This document shows, one piece after another, positions 6,649 to 12,699 of a stretch of 12,699 nucleotides of DNA. The notes beneath the pieces are model-generated. The model was not told the origin of the DNA. It ran no database searches and saw only the letters and a program-made list of their open reading frames with translations. The DNA is from Anaerolineales bacterium (lineage in GTDB: Bacteria > Chloroflexota > Anaerolineae > Anaerolineales > Villigracilaceae): NCBI GenBank assembly GCA_028689195.1, contig JAQTWR010000037.1, positions 1 to 12,699 of the forward strand, in the 5' to 3' direction. Within the stretch, counting starts at the first letter, position 1; each line of letters opens with the position of its first letter. A program made the position numbers and the translations under genes.

Positions 6649-7290
6649 ATGTTTGTTGGCGAAAGAATGTCCCATCCTGTTATTTCAGTGACGCCTGAAA
6701 CGTCCATCCACGATGCGCTTGCCATGTTCAAAAAAGAGCACATCCGCCGCGCGCCGGTCATCAAGAACGGAAAATTGGTCGGCATCGTTTCAGAGCGCGA
6801 CCTGCTCAACGCATCGCCGTCTCCCGTCACCAGCCTTAGCGTATGGGAGATGAACTACTTGCTCAGCAAGGTGACTGTTAATCAAGTGATGAGCAAAAAA
6901 ATAAAAACCGTTGATTTTGATACGCCCATCGAAGAAGCCGCGCGAATTATGGCGGATTCGAAAATTGGCGGTATGCCTGTGATGCGCGCTGGTAAAGTCG
7001 CGGGTATGATCACCGAAACCGATTTGTTCAAAATTTTCCTCGAGCTGATGGGTGCGCGCACCAAAGCCATCCGCGTAACCGCCGCAATTGACGATATGCC
7101 GGGTCAGCTCGCAAAAGTGACCAAAGCCATTGCCGAAGCGGGCGGAAACTTTATCTCCTTTGGCATGTTCTCAGGCGATGATCCCAGCACCAAAGTATTA
7201 ACCTTTAAAGTCGCGGGTATCAAGAAGGAAGATGTGAAGAAATCTTTAGAGAAAGTTATAAAAAAGTTTTGGGATGTGAGATTGAGTTAG
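6649..7290 (+). CDS. Tandem CBS domains plus ACT domain protein (AcuB-like)
   Basis: This 213-residue cytoplasmic protein has a CBS pair (about 1-55 and 77-130) and a C-terminal ACT-like domain (about 140-210). The CBS cores are visible as RRAPVIKNGKLVGIVSERDL (33-52) and GGMPVMRAGKVAGMITETDL (107-126). The ACT part begins IRVTAAIDDMPGQLAKVTKA, with the usual strand-turn-helix entry. This arrangement is that of AcuB-type proteins. CBS pairs sense adenine nucleotides and ACT domains often bind amino acids, so a sensor or regulator role is likely, but no catalytic domain or target is visible. I chose the ATG at 6649 because GGAGG precedes it by 5 bases; an in-frame TTG at 6637 overlaps that site. 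The gene stands alone between its own promoter and a bidirectional terminator. Confidence 0.9.
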   Translation: MFVGERMSHPVISVTPETSIHDALAMFKKEHIRRAPVIKNGKLVGIVSERDLLNASPSPVTSLSVWEMNYLLSKVTVNQVMSKKIKTVDFDTPIEEAARIMADSKIGGMPVMRAGKVAGMITETDLFKIFLELMGARTKAIRVTAAIDDMPGQLAKVTKAIAEAGGNFISFGMFSGDDPSTKVLTFKVAGIKKEDVKKSLEKVIKKFWDVRLS

Positions 7291-7313
7291 CGGCTCGAAA
7301 CGACGAAATCAAA

Positions 7314-7353
7314 AAGACCTCCAAGAGATTGCAAAAATCGTCTTGGAGGTCTT
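7314..7353. terminator. Bidirectional terminator between the convergent CBS-ACT and psp1 genes
   Basis: AAGACCTCCAAGA (7314-7326) and TCTTGGAGGTCTT (7341-7353) form a perfect 13-bp stem with a 14-base loop. On the minus strand the stem runs into a T5 tract (complement of 7311-7315), so it should stop psp1 transcripts well. On the plus strand the tail is GCTTTAAC, which is weaker. Confidence 0.85.
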
Positions 7354-7373
7354 GCTTTAACATTACTGGTAGA

Positions 7374-8282
7374 TTATTTTTTCCCGCAGGTGCATTCGCC
7401 CCCGTTGTGCTTGTCGCAGGGGGCTTGCGATTTTCGACGCAAGGCTTCGAGCTCGTCCCAGGGTTCGATCTCTTCGCGCGAGAAGGTCATGTGCTGCGGG
7501 CGGTCTTTTCCGCTTTCAATCAATACCGTTATCTTGTCGCTCATCGGGCTGATGTCAATTACTTTGCCTTCGCCCTTGGGCGTGACCACGCGTTTATTGC
7601 GTTTGGGCAGGGTTTTGCGCGCTTCGACATACTGTTCATATTCGTAAATGAGACAGCAGCGCAAGCGTCCGCACATGCCGGTAATTTCGTTGGGCGTGAG
7701 CGAGATGCCCTGTTCTTTTGCCATCTTGATCGAAATAGGCGAAAAGTCGGTTAGGAACTTTGAACAACAGCGTGTTTCGATGCCGCACGCGCCCATGCCG
7801 CCGAGAAATTTCGCCACATCGCGCGGACCAATCTGGCGCATTTCGATATTCGCGTTTGGATATAGGTCGTGCATATCCCTTTTCAGCGATTTGAGGTCAG
7901 CCTTTTCGTCGCCCTCGGCGCTGAATAAAAAGGTCAGGCGCGAGCCGTCGTAGTTGTATTCGGCGGTGATAACCTTGACTTCTTTTAGACGAAGTTCGGA
8001 CGCGCGCGCGCGGCAATTGATCATGGCTTCGGTTTGTTTCGCCTGCCAGGATTGCTGTAATAATAAATCGCGCGGGGTGGCGCGCCGTTCGACGGATTTC
8101 CAGCCGCCTTCGGGGCGGGGCGGCTCTTCTTCAAGAATTTGAATAATTTCGCCGAGGTGCTTTCCGCGCGAGGTGTCTACAATCACATGTTCGCCCTTTT
8201 GCAGGTCGCTAAGGTTTCCCGAATCAAAGTGGTAGATTTTGCCTATTTTTGTAAATCGAATGCCAATAATGTTAGTTTGCAT
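7374..8282 (-). CDS. PSP1-domain protein (YaaT/RicT-like) with cysteine clusters
   Basis: This 302-residue protein matches the PSP1/RicT family. In Bacillus, RicT (YaaT) works with RicA and RicF as an iron-sulfur complex that affects RNase Y-dependent mRNA maturation and phosphorelay timing. The N-terminal part has the family pattern GIRFTKIGKIYHFD (7-20) and an early beta segment. The core has GACGIETRCCSKFL (164-177) and KMAKEQGISLTPNEI (186-200) followed by TGMCGRLRCCLIYE (201-214). Six Cys (166, 172, 173, 204, 209, 210) sit where iron-sulfur ligands lie in the family. A C-terminal tail adds CDKH and ECTC (Cys 289, 297, 299 and His 292). The start at 8282 gives the conserved N-terminus; an in-frame ATG at 8363 would run through a terminator hairpin and promoter. 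It is monocistronic here, without the holB/tmk neighbours usual in Firmicutes. Confidence 0.92.
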   Translation of the reverse strand: MQTNIIGIRFTKIGKIYHFDSGNLSDLQKGEHVIVDTSRGKHLGEIIQILEEEPPRPEGGWKSVERRATPRDLLLQQSWQAKQTEAMINCRARASELRLKEVKVITAEYNYDGSRLTFLFSAEGDEKADLKSLKRDMHDLYPNANIEMRQIGPRDVAKFLGGMGACGIETRCCSKFLTDFSPISIKMAKEQGISLTPNEITGMCGRLRCCLIYEYEQYVEARKTLPKRNKRVVTPKGEGKVIDISPMSDKITVLIESGKDRPQHMTFSREEIEPWDELEALRRKSQAPCDKHNGGECTCGKK

Positions 8283-8289
8283 GGGCGCA

Positions 8290-8295
8290 ATTATA
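8290..8295 (-). promoter_or_regulatory. -10 box of psp1, predicting a leaderless or near-leaderless transcript
   Basis: The minus strand reads TATAAT at 8295-8290. Only 7 bases (8289-8283) separate it from the ATG at 8282. Transcription would start at or one base before the start codon, with no room for a Shine-Dalgarno site. The -35 region falls in the T-rich tail of the upstream hairpin and is a poor match. Confidence 0.65.
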
Positions 8296-8312
8296 CCGTA
8301 TGGCAGGGGCGT

Positions 8313-8357
8313 TAAAATCATCGCAGGGACGCTACATTGTCGCGTCCCTGCGATGAT
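8313..8357 (-). terminator. Strong hairpin terminator at the end of the pseudopilin cluster
   Basis: ATCATCGCAGGGACGC (8317-8332) is perfectly complementary to 8342-8357: a 16-bp stem with a 9-base loop. In minus-strand RNA the stem is followed by U4 and then AACG. It begins 16 bases beyond the tadG-like stop codon and so ends that transcript. The stem is long enough that it could also be a dispersed palindrome co-opted as a terminator. Confidence 0.75.
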
Positions 8358-8372
8358 AAACATAAATTGGAA

Positions 8373-9665
8373 TTATTTGACAAGTTGGATTTCAGGCATG
8401 GAGTATGCGTCGAAGTTGTATTCATCTTTATATTTGATGACGATATTGCTCTGTCCGTCGGAGCGGATCATATAGCCGATAATCTGGCTGTGAAAGCCCT
8501 CCTCTGATGCGCTGCCATTGAGGCGGATTTCCGCGCCGGGCGCAAGGATTGTTCCGCGAAGCGAGGCGTCTTTTCCGAGGTTGAGGGTGACAAGGTTGTT
8601 ATTATCTATGGGCAGGTAGAACAACAATCCGGCGAAATCGCCGCTCGCGGGGGCTTTCAAATCAACTTTGGCTTGTCCGTCAATACGCAACTCTCCGCCT
8701 TCGATTTTTATGATGACGTTGCTGCCTTCCAGCGAGTCTTCGCCTTTGAGTTCGAAATCGGTGTCTGTGATGCAGTAGACGCCCGCTTCCAAATATTGCA
8801 CCCCCTTGGGCGGAAAGGATTCTTTTTCCGACCAGCTGCCCGAACTCATGGTTTTTCCATCGGGCAATATCTCGGCTGTTTTGTGGCAGCCTAATTTCGG
8901 CATGATAAATGGAGGCGGATAGGAGCGCGGGCTGCGTCCCGTCAATATTGGAAAAGGCGTGATGAGTTTCGGCTTCTGTATATTCGCGCCGCCGACAACT
9001 TTGACGTCGTAGCCTTCATCGAGGCGGATGCTGCCGTTTCCGTTTTGTATCAACGCGCAGTCGGGATTGTTCGAGTTGACGAAAATTCCCCCGCCGTTGA
9101 CGGTGATAGTCGATTCTCCATGAATCCAGAAGGCTCTCTTGTTTTCGCAGTCGCTGGTCGGCGCAAGGCTGATGAGCGCGTCGCCGTCCATAATCTCTCC
9201 GAGTTCCGCTCTTTTTGTGCGCGCAATCGCTTCGGCGCTGACCGTCATCTGGTTAATTCCGATCACCTTCCCGAAATACGCAGGCACGCGCGACGTAATC
9301 GTGACTTGAATATAGTCCACGTCGTCTTGGTAGACGCCCGTGTTGGGCGGGCTGTGGACTTCCACGCTGTTGCCGACGCCGTTGTTATCATAGCCATTGG
9401 CTTTGGCGATTTCGTAGGTCTTGTACGCCCATTCGGATTGCGCCCCCTTGACGCGGGCTATCGCTCCGCCCAGCGCGGTGGTGTCGGCTACGTTTTGAAC
9501 ATTGCGTTTTTCGAGAAAGGCGCGACCACCGTCTACCGCAAGGGCGGTCATGCCGATTAACCCGATGAGAGCGAATACGATCAAAATAATGGCTTGACCG
9601 CGTTCGGAATGAATGCTTTTTTTGATGCGATCTCCAGTTTTCTCTGCGCCTAAGGGGCGGTGCAT
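8373..9665 (-). CDS. TadG-like pseudopilin-type protein with a beta-rich C-terminal region
   Basis: This 430-residue protein has the TadE/TadG N-terminal signature: ERGQAIILIV (21-30), one membrane segment (about 24-46) ending in AVDGGRAFLEKRNVQNVADT (43-62) and the ALGGA helix. Such proteins are minor, membrane-anchored parts of Tad/Flp pilus systems with the C-terminal bulk outside the membrane. From about 165 the sequence is Gly- and Asn-rich with short alternating strands (for example WIHGESTITVNGGGIFVN, 180-197; GTILAPGAEIRLNG, 371-384), suggesting a beta-helix or stacked-sheet domain like those of other TadG-related surface proteins. Five Cys (173, 203, 260, 298 among them) could form disulfides. 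It overlaps the upstream tadE gene by 16 bases. No clear Shine-Dalgarno site precedes the ATG, so coupling is likely. It lacks the Glu at +5 after Gly seen in its TadE neighbour. Confidence 0.8.
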   Translation of the reverse strand: MHRPLGAEKTGDRIKKSIHSERGQAIILIVFALIGLIGMTALAVDGGRAFLEKRNVQNVADTTALGGAIARVKGAQSEWAYKTYEIAKANGYDNNGVGNSVEVHSPPNTGVYQDDVDYIQVTITSRVPAYFGKVIGINQMTVSAEAIARTKRAELGEIMDGDALISLAPTSDCENKRAFWIHGESTITVNGGGIFVNSNNPDCALIQNGNGSIRLDEGYDVKVVGGANIQKPKLITPFPILTGRSPRSYPPPFIMPKLGCHKTAEILPDGKTMSSGSWSEKESFPPKGVQYLEAGVYCITDTDFELKGEDSLEGSNVIIKIEGGELRIDGQAKVDLKAPASGDFAGLLFYLPIDNNNLVTLNLGKDASLRGTILAPGAEIRLNGSASEEGFHSQIIGYMIRSDGQSNIVIKYKDEYNFDAYSMPEIQLVK

Positions 9666-10096
9666 GAAGGACTTAATATCGTATTGGCTGCGCTGGCGTG
9701 TAAAGTTATCACGCCTGTCCCAATCATAGTTTCAACGAAGGGATAGGTAATTGGGTGATCGAATCTGACGGTGACTTCTATTGAATTTGATGCGCCGCCT
9801 GTCGAGCCTTCGCACGGGGCGCCGTTTATGGCTACGTCAACATCGCCGTCTGCGAGCGTTACAACGTCATTCGCTGTTGATCTGGCGCGCCATCTAATGC
9901 CGTCTGCGTCCGTCGGATTAATCGAACCATACACCGCGCCTTCCTGCGCGGCGTCGCGGATGGCGACGTATTGAAAGAGCGCCAGACCGAATTCGACCGC
10001 GCCTGTCAGCAGCATGAGCAGAATCATCAGGCTCACGGCGAGCTCTACCAGACTTTGTCCGCGCTCTTTATTGGGAGATACCATAGTCTTTTTCAT
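9650..10096 (-). CDS. TadE-like pseudopilin
   Basis: This 148-residue protein starts with a short basic leader and then ERGQSLVELAVSLMILLMLL (11-30) and EFGLALFQYVAIRDAAQEGA (35-54). That is the textbook TadE N-terminus: a polar leader, Gly, Glu at the fifth residue after it, a hydrophobic helix and a conserved Arg-Asp-Ala-Ala segment. TadE proteins are minor pseudopilins of Tad/Flp pilus machines, processed by the TadV/CpaA prepilin peptidase in the systems studied. The rest is small, soluble, and has two Cys (95 and 145) and a VTVRFDHPITYPF strand near 108-120 that recurs in TadE C-termini. It starts 4 bases after the stop of the large upstream gene and overlaps the tadG-like gene by 16 bases, so the three form one operon. 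No strong Shine-Dalgarno site is seen. Confidence 0.88.
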   Translation of the reverse strand: MKKTMVSPNKERGQSLVELAVSLMILLMLLTGAVEFGLALFQYVAIRDAAQEGAVYGSINPTDADGIRWRARSTANDVVTLADGDVDVAINGAPCEGSTGGASNSIEVTVRFDHPITYPFVETMIGTGVITLHASAANTILSPSCTAP

Positions 10097-10100
10097 AATA

Positions 10101-12699
10101 CTACTGCGCTATCAGTTGAACAGTTTCACAGCCCGGCGTGCTGAAGCGGATAATAATTTGCTTGGTGCCGCCGTTCACGTTTTTATTTACGAAGTTTACC
10201 TGCAAGGAGCCTTGCGAGTTTGGCGCTATGGTGGGCGGCGGGACATTGTTATTGACGTCGGACGTTTTCAACGGGCTTGTATAGGCTGTGCTTGAATTCG
10301 TCCATAGAACGGTTCCGTTAAGGGCGGCGTCTAAAACATATTGATTAGGGGGGGCGTTCTTATTGTTCGGGTAGGTAATCTCAAGGTTCAATAACCTTAG
10401 CGTGAACGCGTTGTTATTGTTGATTTTGACGCTCATGTAATATTTGCTTGTAGAAGCCGAGAACGAACTGAATTTAACGTTGCAAGACAGATTAGGACCA
10501 ACCGTCACTTCCGCCGACGCTGTGGACGAAGCGGTTCCCGAGGCGGCGGTTACGTTTTGCGCGACGGCTTTCGCGTTGATGACGTCCAGTTCTGTAGTTT
10601 TATAATTCTTTCCCGAAGGCGCTATACAATCTATCGAGCCGCCCGGCGGAATGGTGATTGTGCCTGTGCCGCAAGTTGGCGCTGCGGTATCCGTATAATT
10701 TGTGAACGTAAAAGGCGACGTTAGGTTGACGCGCCCCGTATTGGTCAGTTTGTATGTGTACATGACGGACGCACCCTCGCCGTTTACGGGCGGCGCGGAA
10801 AGGGTCAATAACAACCTTGAAGTTCCAGCGGCGGACGTCCACACTTTTGCAGTGGCTGGCGCCGAGCTATAGGGCGTTCCGCCGCGCGTCGCGGACGCGG
10901 TCGCTGTGTTGACCACGAAACTGAAATTATCCAGTTCGGTTGTTGTGAACGCGTGCAAACCTGAGCACGTCATCGTTGCTAACGGGGCGAGGGACGTTAC
11001 GGCGGAACAGGTAATTCCCGTTGTGACAAGGTCGTCGGTAATTGTGAAAGGCGGCAGCAGCGTTACGTTCCCTGTGTTCTTAACCGTGTATGTATAGGTG
11101 ATCTCGTTTTCCTTTTGCGAAGTAAGCGGATCGTCCTTGGTCGCCACGTCCGGCCAGGCTGTGTTCGACGTTGTGGCGATGGTCAGCGATAACTGGGGAT
11201 TCGCCGTAACGGTCACGTTTGCCGTGTATTTATTAGACGTTTCGCCGCCGGCGGTTGCCTGGGCTTGCAGCGTCAGGAGACCGCTGTCCAAGTCGGGCTG
11301 TTGGGCTGGGTAAGTTGCCGTGCAGGAAACAAAATTATTTGCGGGGACTGACCCCGGGCAGGTAATAGTTGAGAAGAGGGCTAAGTCGCCTGTAAAATTC
11401 ATAATCGTAATGTTCGGCGAACTGAGCGGCGCAGCCGTGTTATTGATAACCTTGAACGTATACCCAATGGTCTGCGGTAGTGTGGAAATATCTGTGGGAC
11501 TGGGCGTGATGATTAAACTCAATACTGTGGTCAGCACCGTAACCTGGTTCGATAATACCGCGAAGCTTGTTATCGCGGCGCTGTCTGTTATCTGATCGTA
11601 TTTGTTATATGAAACGGCAGCGGTTGCCGTATTGACGATAAAGCCGTCGTTCTTCTCTGGGGGTGTGACGGCATGATCTCTGTAGCAAGCCGAGATAGGC
11701 GCGGTTGCGCCGGGCGCGAGTTTTGCGCCTGAACAAATAAGCCCCAACTTATCGTCTGTGATGGTGTAGTTAAGCAGCGTCACGTTGCCCGTGTTTTTCA
11801 GGGTGTAGGTATAGGTGACGCTCGTTGTAGTCGCCGTTTTATCCGCGCTTTTGACGATTGTGAGCGCCGGGTTTTGCGCGGCGTAAATGCGCGTGGTTGC
11901 GGGAGCGCCTACATCGGCTTTTGGAACGCTGCTGATTTGGTTGTCTACATAGCCCCTATCTACATCCGCCTGTTTAATTGTGTAATATCCTTTGCAGACG
12001 TAAGACGCGCCGGGCGCAAGCGTTGTTGGCGCGGTGGAAGGCGAACAGGTCGCGGGGTCCAGCGTCAGGTCTCCGGTCATTGTGAAACTGAAAGGCACAG
12101 GGGATTTTGCGTCGGTCGTGCCGATGTTTGTGATAGTGTAGATATATTCCACGATTTGATCTGCGGCAGTATACGCCGCCGCGGGACCGCTAATCGTCAA
12201 TTGAGTCTTGCCGCCGGTGGTCGTCCAATCTGGCGGGGGAGTTGCTACATAAATATCCACAGAAGCGAGGATGGTGCGTTCGCTGGAGGAGGTGATTGTA
12301 ATCGGGTCAAACGGCACAATATTGACGATGGGCTGCCATTGAGAGACAACCTCTACCGTAATGCGGTCTCCGTTTTGAGCGTTGTTATATGGTCCGCATG
12401 TGTTGGGGATAATTTCTCTAGGAGTCAAATTCGCGTCTTGCACGCCGCCGTCATATCCAATGGTGACGCTGTCGAATCGGTTGATAAAGCCAAGATTTCT
12501 GGCGGCGTTTTCGATACCGGGGCAATCTTGATAGTAGGGTACGCCGCTTGGGCTTGTGCCTGTCGCCGAGCCGTAACGGGCGGCTTGGCGCGCGGCGGTG
12601 ACTGTGGACGCGTAAATGAATAACAAGCGTCCGGTTTCCATCATGCCGTAAAGCAATGTCAATAAAATGGGCAAGACGAGCGCAAATTCCACCATCGCC
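10101..12699 (-). CDS. Large TadE-type membrane-anchored protein with five DUF11/DUF7507-like repeats (5' end off the window)
   Basis: At least 864 residues are visible; numbering here starts at the Met at 12695. That Met is probably internal, because the frame stays open to the window edge and reads Ala-Met-Val-Glu, the usual middle of a GQAMVEFALV TadE motif. Residues 1-30 are the hydrophobic helix (VEFALVLPILLTLLYGMMETG) and 30-150 the TadE domain, ending in DRITVEVVSQW (110-120) and TITSSSERTIL (133-143). From 166 five repeats of about 108-126 residues follow, each with a YTYTVKNTGNVTL-like strand, a TITDD-like strand, a Cys pair and a NTATA-like strand. The C-terminal region (736-864) is Asn-rich and different. 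No C-terminal sorting signal or membrane segment is seen, so the anchor is the N-terminal helix. It probably projects an adhesive or spacer stalk from the cell surface; that role is inferred. Confidence 0.85.
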   Translation of the reverse strand, partial: AMVEFALVLPILLTLLYGMMETGRLLFIYASTVTAARQAARYGSATGTSPSGVPYYQDCPGIENAARNLGFINRFDSVTIGYDGGVQDANLTPREIIPNTCGPYNNAQNGDRITVEVVSQWQPIVNIVPFDPITITSSSERTILASVDIYVATPPPDWTTTGGKTQLTISGPAAAYTAADQIVEYIYTITNIGTTDAKSPVPFSFTMTGDLTLDPATCSPSTAPTTLAPGASYVCKGYYTIKQADVDRGYVDNQISSVPKADVGAPATTRIYAAQNPALTIVKSADKTATTTSVTYTYTLKNTGNVTLLNYTITDDKLGLICSGAKLAPGATAPISACYRDHAVTPPEKNDGFIVNTATAAVSYNKYDQITDSAAITSFAVLSNQVTVLTTVLSLIITPSPTDISTLPQTIGYTFKVINNTAAPLSSPNITIMNFTGDLALFSTITCPGSVPANNFVSCTATYPAQQPDLDSGLLTLQAQATAGGETSNKYTANVTVTANPQLSLTIATTSNTAWPDVATKDDPLTSQKENEITYTYTVKNTGNVTLLPPFTITDDLVTTGITCSAVTSLAPLATMTCSGLHAFTTTELDNFSFVVNTATASATRGGTPYSSAPATAKVWTSAAGTSRLLLTLSAPPVNGEGASVMYTYKLTNTGRVNLTSPFTFTNYTDTAAPTCGTGTITIPPGGSIDCIAPSGKNYKTTELDVINAKAVAQNVTAASGTASSTASAEVTVGPNLSCNVKFSSFSASTSKYYMSVKINNNNAFTLRLLNLEITYPNNKNAPPNQYVLDAALNGTVLWTNSSTAYTSPLKTSDVNNNVPPPTIAPNSQGSLQVNFVNKNVNGGTKQIIIRFSTPGCETVQLIAQ
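10491..12200 (-). repeat. Array of five protein-level beta-sandwich-like repeats within the large TadE-type gene
   Basis: Repeat bounds are about 12200-11865, 11864-11517, 11516-11193, 11192-10815 and 10814-10491. Each repeat has one Cys pair with 16, 15, 11, 13 and 14 residues between, flanking a segment that usually contains LAPGA or IPPGG. Repeats 2 and 4 share KNTGNVTLL and TITDD. The repeats are clearly related in protein sequence, but I see no long DNA identity, so the duplications are old. The pattern matches the DUF11/DUF7507 group of surface repeats. Confidence 0.8.

Noticed and set aside
8317..8357. A riboswitch in the leader of psp1
   Set aside because: The hairpin lies upstream of the psp1 -10 box and is a simple perfect stem after the pseudopilin operon, so it is best read as a terminator.
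8283..8363. ATG at 8363 as the psp1 start
   Set aside because: The added 27 residues would be encoded by the terminator hairpin and the -10 box and do not resemble the family.
10491..12200. CRISPR array or DNA tandem repeats in the repeat-rich gene
   Set aside because: The periodicity is at protein level (about 110 residues) with diverged DNA; there are no short identical repeats with spacers.
11874..12623. A 249-codon plus-strand open frame opposite the large TadE-type gene
   Set aside because: It is a shadow of the repeat-bearing protein; the composition is odd (Arg, Cys and Gly rich) with no family pattern.
12693..12695. ATG at 12695 as the true start of the large TadE-type protein
   Set aside because: It would begin inside the hydrophobic motif with no leader; the frame is open to the window edge and the preceding codon (Ala) fits the family motif.

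Overview
The window reads as chromosomal DNA from a free-living bacterium of roughly balanced base composition. The mix of genes (MreB/MreC, DegV, a PSP1-domain protein, small DUF2892 membrane proteins, and a Tad-type pseudopilin cluster carrying DUF11/DUF7507-like surface repeats) would fit a Chloroflexota genome of the Anaerolineae type. That placement is inference from gene content only; no rRNA or other marker is present. There is no CRISPR array, tRNA, rRNA, transposase or integrase.

Left end (1-1383, minus strand): the start of mreC and all of mreB, a rod-shape operon read leftwards. mreB starts at a TTG behind a good Shine-Dalgarno site and an extended -10 promoter. Divergent from it is a housekeeping block on the plus strand (1580-7290): a DegV/FakB-like fatty-acid-binding protein, a 65-residue DUF2892 membrane protein, a thioredoxin fused to a second DUF2892 membrane hairpin, uridine kinase, a cyclophilin-type prolyl isomerase overlapping a DedA/VTT membrane protein, an M20 dipeptidase and a CBS-CBS-ACT protein. 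Several of these are separated by clear hairpin terminators. A bidirectional terminator (7314-7353) divides this block from a convergent PSP1/RicT-like gene (7374-8282, minus).

Right end (8373-12699, minus strand): three tightly packed genes whose proteins each begin with, or run into, a TadE/TadG-type N-terminal membrane segment. The order of transcription is a very large TadE-like protein carrying five Cys-paired beta-sandwich-like repeats (its 5' end lies off the window), then a short TadE, then a TadG-like protein with an unusual C-terminal region. These look like minor pseudopilins or surface parts of a Tad/Flp-like apparatus. The pilin, ATPase and secretin genes are not in the window.

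The points most worth a second look are the TadE-anchored repeat protein, the thioredoxin-DUF2892 fusion beside a free DUF2892 protein, and a compact arrangement seen at udk and psp1. There a terminator hairpin is followed at once by a -10 box and a start codon at or next to the predicted transcription start, which implies leaderless mRNAs. Elsewhere in the window ordinary Shine-Dalgarno leaders are used.
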